Assembly (NCBI GenBank): GCA_964014735.1
Contig: CAXHBH010000003.1
Span: 1-64,000 of the forward strand
Reading direction: 5' to 3'
DNA length: 64,000 bases
Origin: UBA7446 sp964014735
Lineage (GTDB): Bacteria > Bacteroidota > Bacteroidia > Flavobacteriales > Flavobacteriaceae
Made by a program: the position numbers and the translations under genes. Shown here in pieces: positions 43,479 to 50,968 of the stretch (position 1 is its first letter; each line of letters opens with the position of its first letter). Below the pieces are notes generated by a model that did not search any database, was not told the DNA's origin, and worked only from the letters and a program-made list of their open reading frames with translations.

Positions 43479-44410
43479 GGACTCTTTTTTTGAAATAGCG
43501 AATCTAAAAATGCATTAGTTTCAAATGGAATCAAGTCATCTATACCTTCCCCAACACCAATGTAGCGAATGGGTACTTCAAGTTCATCAGAAATGCCGAT
43601 TACAACTCCACCTTTTGCAGTGCCATCTAACTTGGTTAGTATAAGCCCAGAGATCGCTGTTGCTTCTGTAAATAACTTAGCCTGTATAAAGGCATTTTGC
43701 CCTGTACCGCCATCCAACACCAAAAAGGTTTCGTGTGGTGCTTCTGGTATGATTTTTTTAACCACCCGTTCAATTTTAGCCAATTCTTGCATCAAGTTGG
43801 TATTGTTGTGAAACCGTCCAGCAGTGTCAATAAACAATACATCTACCTGTTCTTTCATGGCGCGTTCAACAGCTGTAAATGCCACAGAAGCAGGATCACT
43901 GCCTTCCTGTAAGCTAACAAAAGGAACTTGAGCTCTTTCGGACCAAAGTCGCAATTGATCAATAGCGCCTGCACGAAAGGTATCTGCAGCAGCCAGCATT
44001 ACTTTTTTGCCTTGTTGGTTGTATTGATGGGCCAACTTACCTACAGTAGTCGTCTTGCCTGCGCCGTTAACACCAACAACCAATATAACCTGCAAGCCAT
44101 CCAGATCAGATGAGAGCGAAGGGTTGTTGTCGGTAACCAAGGTAAATATCTCATCATAAAGCAGCTGATCCAACTCTTCAGCTTTTATGAATTTATCTTT
44201 AGCTACGCGTTGTTCTAAACGGTCTATGATTTTTTCAGTAGTGGCTACCCCTACGTCGGAGATAATAAGTATTTCTTCAAGTGCTTCTAAAAAATCGGCA
44301 TCTACCCTACTTTTTCCGAGCACTACTTTTTTTAGCCGTTCTGTCCAAGCTTTTTTTGTTGCCGACAAACCGGATTGAAGTTTCTTAGATGATTTTGAAA
44401 AAAGCCCCAT
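43475..44410 (-). CDS. ftsY: Signal recognition particle receptor
   Basis: A 311-residue SRP GTPase that docks ribosome-nascent chain complexes at the membrane. The N domain (about 1-100) is followed by the NG GTPase: VVGVNGAGKTTTVGKLA (G1), DTFRAGAIDQL, DTAGRFHNN (G3), LTKLDGTAKGG (G4) and GVGEGIDDLIPF. The acidic A domain of E. coli FtsY is missing, as in many bacteria. A weak -7-like TACCTTTA precedes it, after the terminator of the ribosomal-protein operon. Confidence 0.97.
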   Translation of the reverse strand: MGLFSKSSKKLQSGLSATKKAWTERLKKVVLGKSRVDADFLEALEEILIISDVGVATTEKIIDRLEQRVAKDKFIKAEELDQLLYDEIFTLVTDNNPSLSSDLDGLQVILVVGVNGAGKTTTVGKLAHQYNQQGKKVMLAAADTFRAGAIDQLRLWSERAQVPFVSLQEGSDPASVAFTAVERAMKEQVDVLFIDTAGRFHNNTNLMQELAKIERVVKKIIPEAPHETFLVLDGGTGQNAFIQAKLFTEATAISGLILTKLDGTAKGGVVIGISDELEVPIRYIGVGEGIDDLIPFETNAFLDSLFQKKSP

Positions 44411-44433
44411 GGGTTAAAGGTACGTTTTGAGAA

Positions 44434-44459
44434 TAAAAAAAGCCACGAAATTGTGGCTT
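44434..44459 (-). terminator. Intrinsic terminator of the rpmB-rpmG-DUF4295 operon
   Basis: On the minus strand GCCAC-AATTTC-GTGGC (stem bases 44453-44457 and 44442-44446) is followed by seven T (44441-44435). It is the clearest terminator of this operon and separates it from ftsY. Confidence 0.8.
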
Positions 44460-44482
44460 ATTGGTAGTTAATATGGTTGGTT

Positions 44483-44635
44483 TTACTTTTTAGATAACCA
44501 GTCATTCACCAATTCAGGTGCTAAAATGGTTTCTACATAAGTATATGCGCCAGATTTTTCACTACGTACCATTTTAATGGCTTTCGTAAGACGCTTAGAT
44601 TTTGTTTGTAAGGTTGCTACAGTTTTCTTAGCCAT
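44483..44635 (-). CDS. DUF4295 small basic protein
   Basis: A 50-residue basic protein (MAKKTVATLQTKSKRL at the start, NDWLSKK at the end). DUF4295 is confined to Bacteroidota and almost always follows rpmB and rpmG, as here, only two bases behind rpmG. This suggests a ribosome-associated protein, although no function is established. Confidence 0.88.
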   Translation of the reverse strand: MAKKTVATLQTKSKRLTKAIKMVRSEKSGAYTYVETILAPELVNDWLSKK

Positions 44636-44637
44636 AA

Positions 44638-44820
44638 TTACTTAATTTCTTTGTGAACCGTCATACGCTTAAGTATAGGGTTGAATTTTTTAATTTCAAT
44701 ACGATCTGGCGTATTTTTTTTGTTTTTGGTGGTAATGTAACGAGAAGTACCTGCAAGACCTGAATCTTTGTGCTCTGTACACTCTAAAATAACTTGAATG
44801 CGATTTCCCTTTTTTGCCAT
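44638..44820 (-). CDS. rpmG: 50S ribosomal protein L33
   Basis: A 60-residue L33 (MAKKGNRIQVILECTEHK at the start; RYITTKNKKNTPDRIEIKKF in the middle). It has only one cysteine, so it is the zinc-free (C-minus) form. Middle gene of the rpmB-rpmG-DUF4295 operon. Confidence 0.96.
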   Translation of the reverse strand: MAKKGNRIQVILECTEHKDSGLAGTSRYITTKNKKNTPDRIEIKKFNPILKRMTVHKEIK

Positions 44821-44828
44821 GACTTGCC

Positions 44829-45065
44829 TTATTTAATGAGTCCTTGTGCGCGAGCTTCTTTCAAAACAGCAGGAAGGCCCTTTTTGTTAATGGTTTTGAG
44901 CGCCGATGTTGAAAGCTTAAGCGTTATCCACTTGTCTTCTTCAGTCAGGTAGAAACGCTTCTTAATAAGGTTAGCACCAAACTTACGCTTGGTTTTGTTC
45001 ATGGCATGCGATACATTGTTCCCAACCATCGCTTTTTTGCCCGTTAATTCACACACTTTCGACAT
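44829..45065 (-). CDS. rpmB: 50S ribosomal protein L28
   Basis: A 78-residue L28, recognisable from MSKVCELTGKKAMVGNNVSH and the RKFGANLIKKRFYL segment. A single Cys remains near the N-terminus, so this is the zinc-free type. First gene of a three-gene ribosomal operon with its own promoter. Confidence 0.96.
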   Translation of the reverse strand: MSKVCELTGKKAMVGNNVSHAMNKTKRKFGANLIKKRFYLTEEDKWITLKLSTSALKTINKKGLPAVLKEARAQGLIK

Positions 45066-45085
45066 GACATTTTTTTAACAGGGTG

Positions 45086-45093
45086 CAAACTTA
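45086..45093 (-). promoter_or_regulatory. -7 box for the rpmB operon
   Basis: TAAGTTTG on the minus strand, 20 bases before the rpmB ATG. It is preceded upstream by an A/T-only tract that could act like an UP element. Confidence 0.6.
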
Positions 45094-45107
45094 GGGAAAT
45101 ATGGTGT

Positions 45108-45126
45108 GTTAAAAAAATTTTTTAAC
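45108..45126. repeat. 19-bp A/T inverted repeat between cinA and rpmB
   Basis: GTTAAAAAA-A-TTTTTTAAC is a perfect dyad touching the cinA stop codon. It can be a weak A/T terminator for cinA or an UP-like element for the rpmB promoter; the sequence does not decide. Confidence 0.45.
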
Positions 45127-46376
45127 TAAAGTTCAGTGGCTAATTTATTGTGTAATAACTCAAGTGCTTTGTTTGTAGTTTTGCGCAAGTTGCGTTGGCG
45201 GTGTTTTCCAAAGCAAAAAGTCTCTACATAGTTAATATTTGGGGTTATAATAGCGATGACAACGGTGCCTATTTCCGCATCTGAATCTCCTTTTTTTGGC
45301 CCAAAATTACCTGTAGTTGCAATAGCCACATCTGAGCCCGTTTGACGAATGACTCCTTTCGCCATAGACATAGCTACTTCTTCACTAACAACAGAGAATC
45401 GTTTTATTTCATCTTGAGAAACACCTAGAACAGTGCATTTTACATGGTTAGAATAAGATACAACTGAACCTTTAAAAAAAGTGGAAGCGCCCGCATTTTT
45501 GGTAAATATAGACGCTAATGCACCTCCTGTACAGCTTTCGGCAGTAGCAAGTGTCCATTTATTTTTCACAAGTGCGTTCCCAATTTGCATTTCTATGGGC
45601 TGTTCTGAATCAAATCCAGTTATATACGCTCCAATAATGGGATACAACGCATCAAAGAGGGTTTTAATTTCGGAATTCAATTGTACCGCATCTGTACCTT
45701 TTGCCGATAAACGCAAACGTACTCGCCCAAGGTTGGGCAAATAGGCTAACTTAATATGTTGTGGTAATGCGGATTCCCAATCGCTTATTTTTTCTGCAAT
45801 AATACTTTCGCCAAGTCCATAAGTCATCATCGTTTTGTGCACACGCACAGGTAAGGAAAAGGTCGCTTTTATCAACGGAATCATTTTTTCCTGTACCAAA
45901 TATTTCATTTCAAAGGGAACACCCGGGAGTGATACAAATACAGTCTCTCTTTTCTGCATCCACATACCCATGGCAGTTCCATGTGCGTTGAAAAGTTGGG
46001 TGCAACTGGAGGGAAGCATGGCTTGACTCCTATTTAGGTCATTGACAGGTGCTTTTACATATTTTCGAAACAATTCTTCAATATGTGCCATAACATCTGG
46101 AGAGAAAGTCAAGGTATCATCAAAATATGCGCACAAAGTGTGTTTGGTTATATCGTCTTTTGTTGGACCAAGCCCCCCTGTCATAACCACCAAATCAACT
46201 TGGTCTTGAGAATTGGTAAAAGCATTTAAAATGGCTTCTTTATTATCTGATATAGAATGTATTTGACGTACTTCAACACCAATATTATTAAGTGTCTTTC
46301 CAAGATAAGTAGCGTTAGTATCCACTACTTGACCAATTAGAATTTCATCTCCTATTGTAATGATATCTGCACGCAT
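45126..46376 (-). CDS. cinA: CinA-family protein (pyrophosphatase/NMN amidohydrolase type)
   Basis: A 416-residue two-domain protein. The N-terminal molybdopterin-binding-like (COG1058) domain starts MRADIITIGDEILIGQVVDTN and includes VVMTGGLGPTKDDIT. The C-terminal PncC domain contains LATAESCTGGALASIFT and VAIATTGNFGP. Known CinA proteins act in NAD-related salvage and are linked to competence in some bacteria. It directly adjoins the FAH-family gene upstream (0-base gap) and ends the E2-exonuclease-FAH-cinA run. Confidence 0.92.
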   Translation of the reverse strand: MRADIITIGDEILIGQVVDTNATYLGKTLNNIGVEVRQIHSISDNKEAILNAFTNSQDQVDLVVMTGGLGPTKDDITKHTLCAYFDDTLTFSPDVMAHIEELFRKYVKAPVNDLNRSQAMLPSSCTQLFNAHGTAMGMWMQKRETVFVSLPGVPFEMKYLVQEKMIPLIKATFSLPVRVHKTMMTYGLGESIIAEKISDWESALPQHIKLAYLPNLGRVRLRLSAKGTDAVQLNSEIKTLFDALYPIIGAYITGFDSEQPIEMQIGNALVKNKWTLATAESCTGGALASIFTKNAGASTFFKGSVVSYSNHVKCTVLGVSQDEIKRFSVVSEEVAMSMAKGVIRQTGSDVAIATTGNFGPKKGDSDAEIGTVVIAIITPNINYVETFCFGKHRQRNLRKTTNKALELLHNKLATEL

Positions 46377-46988
46377 TTATTTTATGATTAAGGAAACGAC
46401 TTTTTGACCATTTAAATGACCTTCTAAGAGATCATTTTTAACAACCTGGCTTACGCCAGCTGGGGTGCCTGTAAAAATAATATCTCCAATTTTTAAAGTA
46501 AAATATTGGGAAACATAGGAGATGATTTCGTCAATAGACCACAACATTAGACCAGTGTCTGCCGCTTGAACCAACTCACCATTTTTATGTAGGGAAAAGG
46601 AAAGTTTCTTCAAATCACCCAAGTCAGACTTGTCATAAAACTTACCAACAAATGCCGATCCGTCAAAAGCTTTTGCTTTTTCCCATGGCAGCCCTTTTGA
46701 TTTAAGTTGTTGTTGAATATCACGAGCAGTGAAGTCAATTCCCAAGCCTATTTGATCGTAGTATTTGTGTGCAAATTTGGTCTGAATGTGTTTTCCAATG
46801 CGATTGATACGCACTAATACCTCAACTTCATGATGCACTTCATTTGAAAATTCAGGAATAAAAAAAGGTAGATTTGATTGTGCTATTGCAGTATCGGGCT
46901 TAATGAAAATCACAGGCTCATCGGGACGTTCATTATCGAGTTCTTCTACATGTGCTGCATAATTTCTACCTATACAAATAATCTTCAT
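46377..46988 (-). CDS. Fumarylacetoacetate hydrolase-family protein
   Basis: A 203-residue FAH-fold enzyme. MKIICIGRNYAAHVEEL is the family N-terminus. The metal ligands are in EVHHEVEVLVRI (acidic pair), and IGLGIDFTARDIQ and IIFTGTPAGVSQV are conserved. Small FAH-fold proteins like this are acylpyruvases or oxaloacetate-type decarboxylases; the substrate is not determinable. It overlaps the exonuclease gene by four bases. Confidence 0.88.
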   Translation of the reverse strand: MKIICIGRNYAAHVEELDNERPDEPVIFIKPDTAIAQSNLPFFIPEFSNEVHHEVEVLVRINRIGKHIQTKFAHKYYDQIGLGIDFTARDIQQQLKSKGLPWEKAKAFDGSAFVGKFYDKSDLGDLKKLSFSLHKNGELVQAADTGLMLWSIDEIISYVSQYFTLKIGDIIFTGTPAGVSQVVKNDLLEGHLNGQKVVSLIIK

Positions 46989-47755
46989 GCCTCATTCATG
47001 GTTTCAAGACGAATTGCAGTGAGTACCTTTTTGGTATATCTTGGAAAGTCTGCATTCAATAACCAACTGAAATAACCTGGTTCACGTTGCAACACCTCTG
47101 CTACTTTCTTACCCTTATGCTTTCCGAAGTTAAAAGCGGCGTCTCCATCTTTATCTACTATAATCAAACCTGCATAATCAACACTCTTACTTCGTGTTGA
47201 AAAGGCACTTAATTTGGCAACATCATTTTCGAGTTCGTTATATTTTTTAATTTGTGATTTCAATACTTCATAGGTTGCATTAGTGTCAGCTGCAGCACTA
47301 TGGGCATTTTCTAAATCTTTACCACAGTAAAATTTATAAGCAGCTGACAAGTTTCGCTTTTCCATTTTATGAAAAATGGTTTGTACATCTACCGTTAGGT
47401 GTTTTTTAAAATCCACATCAATTTCAACACGCAACATTTCCTCAGCAAGTAATGGAATATCAAAGCGATCGGAATTAAAACCTGCCAAATCTGATCCTTT
47501 TATCATGTTGTAAACATCTTTACCCAACTGTTTGAAAGTAGGTTCATTAGCTACTTTTTCATCTGTAATTCCGTGAACAGCTGTAGTTTCTGGCGGAATG
47601 GGCATTTCAGGATTTACCAGCCATGTTTTTGATTCTTTATTTCCATTTGGAAAAATTTTTAAAATAGATATTTCCACTATCCTGTCCTTAGCAACATTTA
47701 CTCCAGTTGTTTCTAAATCAAAAAAACACAAAGGGCGTTTGAGGGAAAGTTCCAT
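46985..47755 (-). CDS. DnaQ-like 3'-5' exonuclease with a C-terminal DUF3820-type domain
   Basis: A 256-residue protein. The DEDDh exonuclease domain (about 1-175) shows FFDLETTGVNV (first Asp and Glu), the second Asp in GFNSDRFDIPLL and the final HSAAADTNAT. The C-terminal 60 residues (FNFGKHKGKKVAEVLQREPG) resemble the DUF3820 domain often joined to such exonucleases. The start MELSLKRPLCF at 47755 was chosen because it leaves one base after the E2 stop; an upstream TTG would overlap E2. Confidence 0.88.
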   Translation of the reverse strand: MELSLKRPLCFFDLETTGVNVAKDRIVEISILKIFPNGNKESKTWLVNPEMPIPPETTAVHGITDEKVANEPTFKQLGKDVYNMIKGSDLAGFNSDRFDIPLLAEEMLRVEIDVDFKKHLTVDVQTIFHKMEKRNLSAAYKFYCGKDLENAHSAAADTNATYEVLKSQIKKYNELENDVAKLSAFSTRSKSVDYAGLIIVDKDGDAAFNFGKHKGKKVAEVLQREPGYFSWLLNADFPRYTKKVLTAIRLETMNEA

Positions 47756-47756
47756 G

Positions 47757-49109
47757 TTAAATTGTTTGAGATTCGTCCCAGTTTTCAATAAGTTGTTTTA
47801 GGCGCAATAAAAACATACCCCCCATTGCACCATTAATTATTCTATGATCGTAGCTGTGTGACACCATCATTTGCTGGCGTATGGCAATAACATCACCATT
47901 TTCAGTTTCCAAAACAGAAGGTACTTTGCGAATGGCCCCAAGTGCCAAAATAGCAAGTTGCGGTTGGTTGATAATTGGTGTTCCTGTGAGGCTTCCGAAT
48001 ATACCTACATTTGTCACAGTATAGGTGCCTTGTTGAACATCATCAGGGTTTAGTGTATTGTTACGAGCGTTTGAAGCCAGCTCATGTACTTTCTTAGCAA
48101 GTCCAATAAGACTAAAGGTGTTGGTCTGTTTAATGACTGGAACTATTAAATTACCATCTGTTAAAGCTGTAGCCATACCCAAATTAATATCTTTTTTCTT
48201 AATGATAGTCGTACCTTCTAAGGTGGCATTGAGCAATGGAAATTCGGGAAGCACTTGTGCCACTAGATGTAAAAAAATTGGAGTAAATGTTAGCTTGACT
48301 CCATGATGACTAACAAATTGATTTTTAAACTTTTCACGCCAATTCCAAAGTTTGGTAACATCGATTTCAATAAATGACTGTACATGTGCTGCGGTTTTAA
48401 GGCTATGCACCATGTGGTTAGAAATCATTTGTTCCATACGTGACATGGATACAACCTCATCTGCATCTTTTTTTACAGAGGATTCTGTTAAAGCTGATAC
48501 TGGAATTGCATTACTTTGTGGAGAAGAAATTGTGTTTTGTTGGTTTGATTTATTAAGAGCATTCCTGTTTTTCAAAAAAGCTAAAATATCTGCTTTGGTT
48601 ACGCGACCATCTTTTCCACTTCCAAGTACAGTAGTTAATTCTTGGTCTGAGATATTTTCCTGCTTGGCAATATTTTTTACAAGGGGAGAATAAAAGCGCT
48701 TTTGCCCTGCCACAACTGGGTTAACGGGCTTTATCATAGCTTGCGCTTGATTCATGTACTGCTGGGGGGAGTCTAATACTTTTTCAGGTGTTTTGGGTAC
48801 GGGAGGAGATACTGGGTTAGTAATTGACTTTATAGTAGCTGCTGGAGCCAGGTCTTGTACAACCTCTTCGTCTGTTTCAATCAATGCTAATGGGGCGTCA
48901 ACACCAACAACAGCATTAACAGGATGAAGAATTTCCTTTACAATGCCTGGATACTCGCTAGCAACTTCAGAATCAACTTTATCCGTTGCAACTTCTACAA
49001 CGGCTTCATCAGCAGCTATAGTATCACCTACTTTTTTTAACCATTGAGTTATGGTAGCTTCAGAAACACTTTCACCCATTGAAGGCAAAACAAGCTGATA
49101 AATGGGCAT
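47757..49109 (-). CDS. 2-oxo acid dehydrogenase E2 acyltransferase
   Basis: A 450-residue dihydrolipoyl acyltransferase. The lipoyl domain (about 1-77) has the lipoylated Lys in ATDKVDSEVAS. A Pro/Val linker leads to a peripheral subunit-binding domain (about 140-180) with YSPLVKNIAKQENIS and GKDGRVTKADI, then the catalytic trimer domain (about 220-450). The active-site motif is usually HxxxDG but reads HRIING (His422, Asn426). Pyruvate, 2-oxoglutarate or branched-chain specificity cannot be told, because no E1 or E3 gene is adjacent. It heads the E2-exonuclease-FAH-cinA run. Confidence 0.9.
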   Translation of the reverse strand: MPIYQLVLPSMGESVSEATITQWLKKVGDTIAADEAVVEVATDKVDSEVASEYPGIVKEILHPVNAVVGVDAPLALIETDEEVVQDLAPAATIKSITNPVSPPVPKTPEKVLDSPQQYMNQAQAMIKPVNPVVAGQKRFYSPLVKNIAKQENISDQELTTVLGSGKDGRVTKADILAFLKNRNALNKSNQQNTISSPQSNAIPVSALTESSVKKDADEVVSMSRMEQMISNHMVHSLKTAAHVQSFIEIDVTKLWNWREKFKNQFVSHHGVKLTFTPIFLHLVAQVLPEFPLLNATLEGTTIIKKKDINLGMATALTDGNLIVPVIKQTNTFSLIGLAKKVHELASNARNNTLNPDDVQQGTYTVTNVGIFGSLTGTPIINQPQLAILALGAIRKVPSVLETENGDVIAIRQQMMVSHSYDHRIINGAMGGMFLLRLKQLIENWDESQTI

Positions 49110-49122
49110 GTTTATTTTTTTT

Positions 49123-49130
49123 CAAAAGTA
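49123..49130 (-). promoter_or_regulatory. -7 box for the E2-cinA operon
   Basis: TACTTTTG on the minus strand, 13 bases before the E2 ATG. Confidence 0.55.
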
Positions 49131-49150
49131 CAAATTAATCGTGGCTTTAG

Positions 49151-50290
49151 CTACGACATAACCACTACCTCTCCCTTGGCATTACTTGAAGTACTTCCAA
49201 CGGCGTGACTTTTATCTGAACTTAAAAATTTATACGAAAAGGCGCCCTTGTGTTCATTTATAAAAGCAATCATTTCAGCAAATGAAATGGTATCAGGATC
49301 GAATATAATTTCCGTTTGCCTGTTAATGTGTTCTAAAACATCTTCCATTACTGAAGTATGCATAAATAAAACGTTTTTGTTAACCCCTATTTTTAAATCC
49401 AATTCATCTGAAACAAGCCAATAGCAGTAAGGCTGTTTTTTTTTAATTATTGAGTGTGTCCCACGCATTCGTTTTAAATAACTAAAAATATTAGTTGCCA
49501 ATTTAATCCAAACCTTTACAAGTCTTGAGACATGAAAATGCTTGTTGTAAAAATAGTTCATAGCCTCACGAAACATAAGTTGGTAGGCAAAATCTTTTGG
49601 CGTACTTTCACCCTTAAAGTGAATAACCGTAATGTCAGCATTGTAATAATTTTGTTTTCCCAATTGTAAGGATCTATAACTCAAATCAATATCATCAGAA
49701 TACATAAAACAAGCTTCGTCAAACCCATTCAGCTCAAAATAATGTTCAGTACGCATAAACATAAAAGCACCTACCAATATTTCTGTTGGTCCAGATTTAT
49801 CTTTTGGAAGACGCATGTTATAATATTTGCCAAATAATTTAGGAGCTATTTTATAGAGGCCTGAAACTTTAGAAAAAGCCACAGCCGGGGTTGGAATACC
49901 TCGCTTTGATTCCTTTAAAAAAGTACCTGAGCCATCAATAAGCTTAGGGCCCATTATAGCCACTTCCTTATTATTGTCCATAAAAGATATCGCCTTGGTA
50001 AATGTGTCCTCAGCTACTATTGTATCAGGGTTAAGAATGCATAAATAAGTTCCTTTGGCTTGGGATACACCAATATTATTCCCCATCGCAAACCCCACAT
50101 TTTTTTGGTTATTAACTTGTTTTACCTGAGGAAACTGCTTTGAAATCCACGCAGTACTTCCATCAACAGAAGCATTGTCAACTAAGATTACTTCTGCGTC
50201 TAAATCTATGGTTGCAGCCAATACGCTCTGCAAACAAATGTCAATGAAGAATTTCACATTGTAATTTAGAATAACAACTGTTAACTGCAT
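49151..50290 (-). CDS. Glycosyltransferase family 2 (rhamnosyltransferase-like)
   Basis: A 379-residue GT2 protein. It begins MQLTVVILNYNVKFFID, carries VILVDNASVDGS and LCILNPDTIVAEDTF (the DxD equivalent), and has MYSDDIDLSYRSLQLGKQ, typical of WbbL-like transferases. A C-terminal extension of about 110 residues beyond the catalytic domain has no motif I recognise. It follows recR with a two-base gap and is probably its cotranscript, although the functions are unrelated. Confidence 0.88.
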   Translation of the reverse strand: MQLTVVILNYNVKFFIDICLQSVLAATIDLDAEVILVDNASVDGSTAWISKQFPQVKQVNNQKNVGFAMGNNIGVSQAKGTYLCILNPDTIVAEDTFTKAISFMDNNKEVAIMGPKLIDGSGTFLKESKRGIPTPAVAFSKVSGLYKIAPKLFGKYYNMRLPKDKSGPTEILVGAFMFMRTEHYFELNGFDEACFMYSDDIDLSYRSLQLGKQNYYNADITVIHFKGESTPKDFAYQLMFREAMNYFYNKHFHVSRLVKVWIKLATNIFSYLKRMRGTHSIIKKKQPYCYWLVSDELDLKIGVNKNVLFMHTSVMEDVLEHINRQTEIIFDPDTISFAEMIAFINEHKGAFSYKFLSSDKSHAVGSTSSNAKGEVVVMS

Positions 50291-50292
50291 GA

Positions 50293-50910
50293 TTAGTTTT
50301 TCATTGAAATTTCAAATGGAATCCGCTGACTAATACTTCTACCAAGTGTCAGTTCATCGGCATATTCAAGCTCATCACCAATGCCAATACCACGAGAAAT
50401 AGCAGAAAAGCGCAACTTAAACATATTGAGCTTTTTAAAAATATAGTAGTTTGTTGTATCGCCTTCCATGGTGCTGCTCAGTGCAAAAATAATTTCTTCA
50501 ATATTTTCGTTTTCAACACGAGATATTAAAGCATCTATATTAAGTTGCTGTGGTCCAATGCCTTCCATGGGTGCAATTTTACCGCCCAAAACATGATATA
50601 ATCCTTTGAATTGACCAGTAGATTCTATTGCCATAACATCTCTAATATCTTCAACCACACATATTGTATCACGCTCGCGCATCGGGCTTGAACAAATACT
50701 ACATTGTTCTTCGTCCGATATGTTGTGGCATGTAGTGCAATAACGTATTTGCTCGCGCAATGTTGCAATAGCACCAGAAAGACGCTCACTAAAATCCTTA
50801 GGTTGGCGCAACAAATGGAGGACAATTCGAAGAGCAGACCGTCTACCTATTCCTGGAAGTTGTGCAATTTCATCTACTGCTTTTTGAACTAAAGAAGACG
50901 GAATTTCCAT
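50293..50910 (-). CDS. recR: Recombination protein RecR
   Basis: A 205-residue RecFOR-pathway protein that helps load RecA at gaps. Helix-hairpin-helix LPGIGRRSALRIVLHLL (about 17-33), a four-Cys zinc finger (CTTCHNISDEEQCSIC), the Toprim domain with CVVEDIRDVMAIE, and the conserved C-terminal region are all present. The frame is open 49 codons further upstream, but the family starts at MEIPSSLVQKAV and a -7 box lies three bases before it. Confidence 0.96.
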   Translation of the reverse strand: MEIPSSLVQKAVDEIAQLPGIGRRSALRIVLHLLRQPKDFSERLSGAIATLREQIRYCTTCHNISDEEQCSICSSPMRERDTICVVEDIRDVMAIESTGQFKGLYHVLGGKIAPMEGIGPQQLNIDALISRVENENIEEIIFALSSTMEGDTTNYYIFKKLNMFKLRFSAISRGIGIGDELEYADELTLGRSISQRIPFEISMKN

Positions 50911-50913
50911 ATT

Positions 50914-50921
50914 CAAAAATA
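50914..50921 (-). promoter_or_regulatory. -7 box three bases before recR
   Basis: TATTTTTG then AAT then ATG on the minus strand; it decides the recR start. Confidence 0.6.
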
Positions 50922-50948
50922 CACTATTTAAACAATAGTCACATACGT

Positions 50949-50956
50949 TATATTTG
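50949..50956 (+). promoter_or_regulatory. -7 box for the sodium:solute symporter
   Basis: TATATTTG, a perfect TAnnTTTG match, 12 bases before the ATG at 50969. It contains the TTG that could be mistaken for an upstream start. Confidence 0.55.
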
Positions 50957-50968
50957 ACAAAAAAAGAG

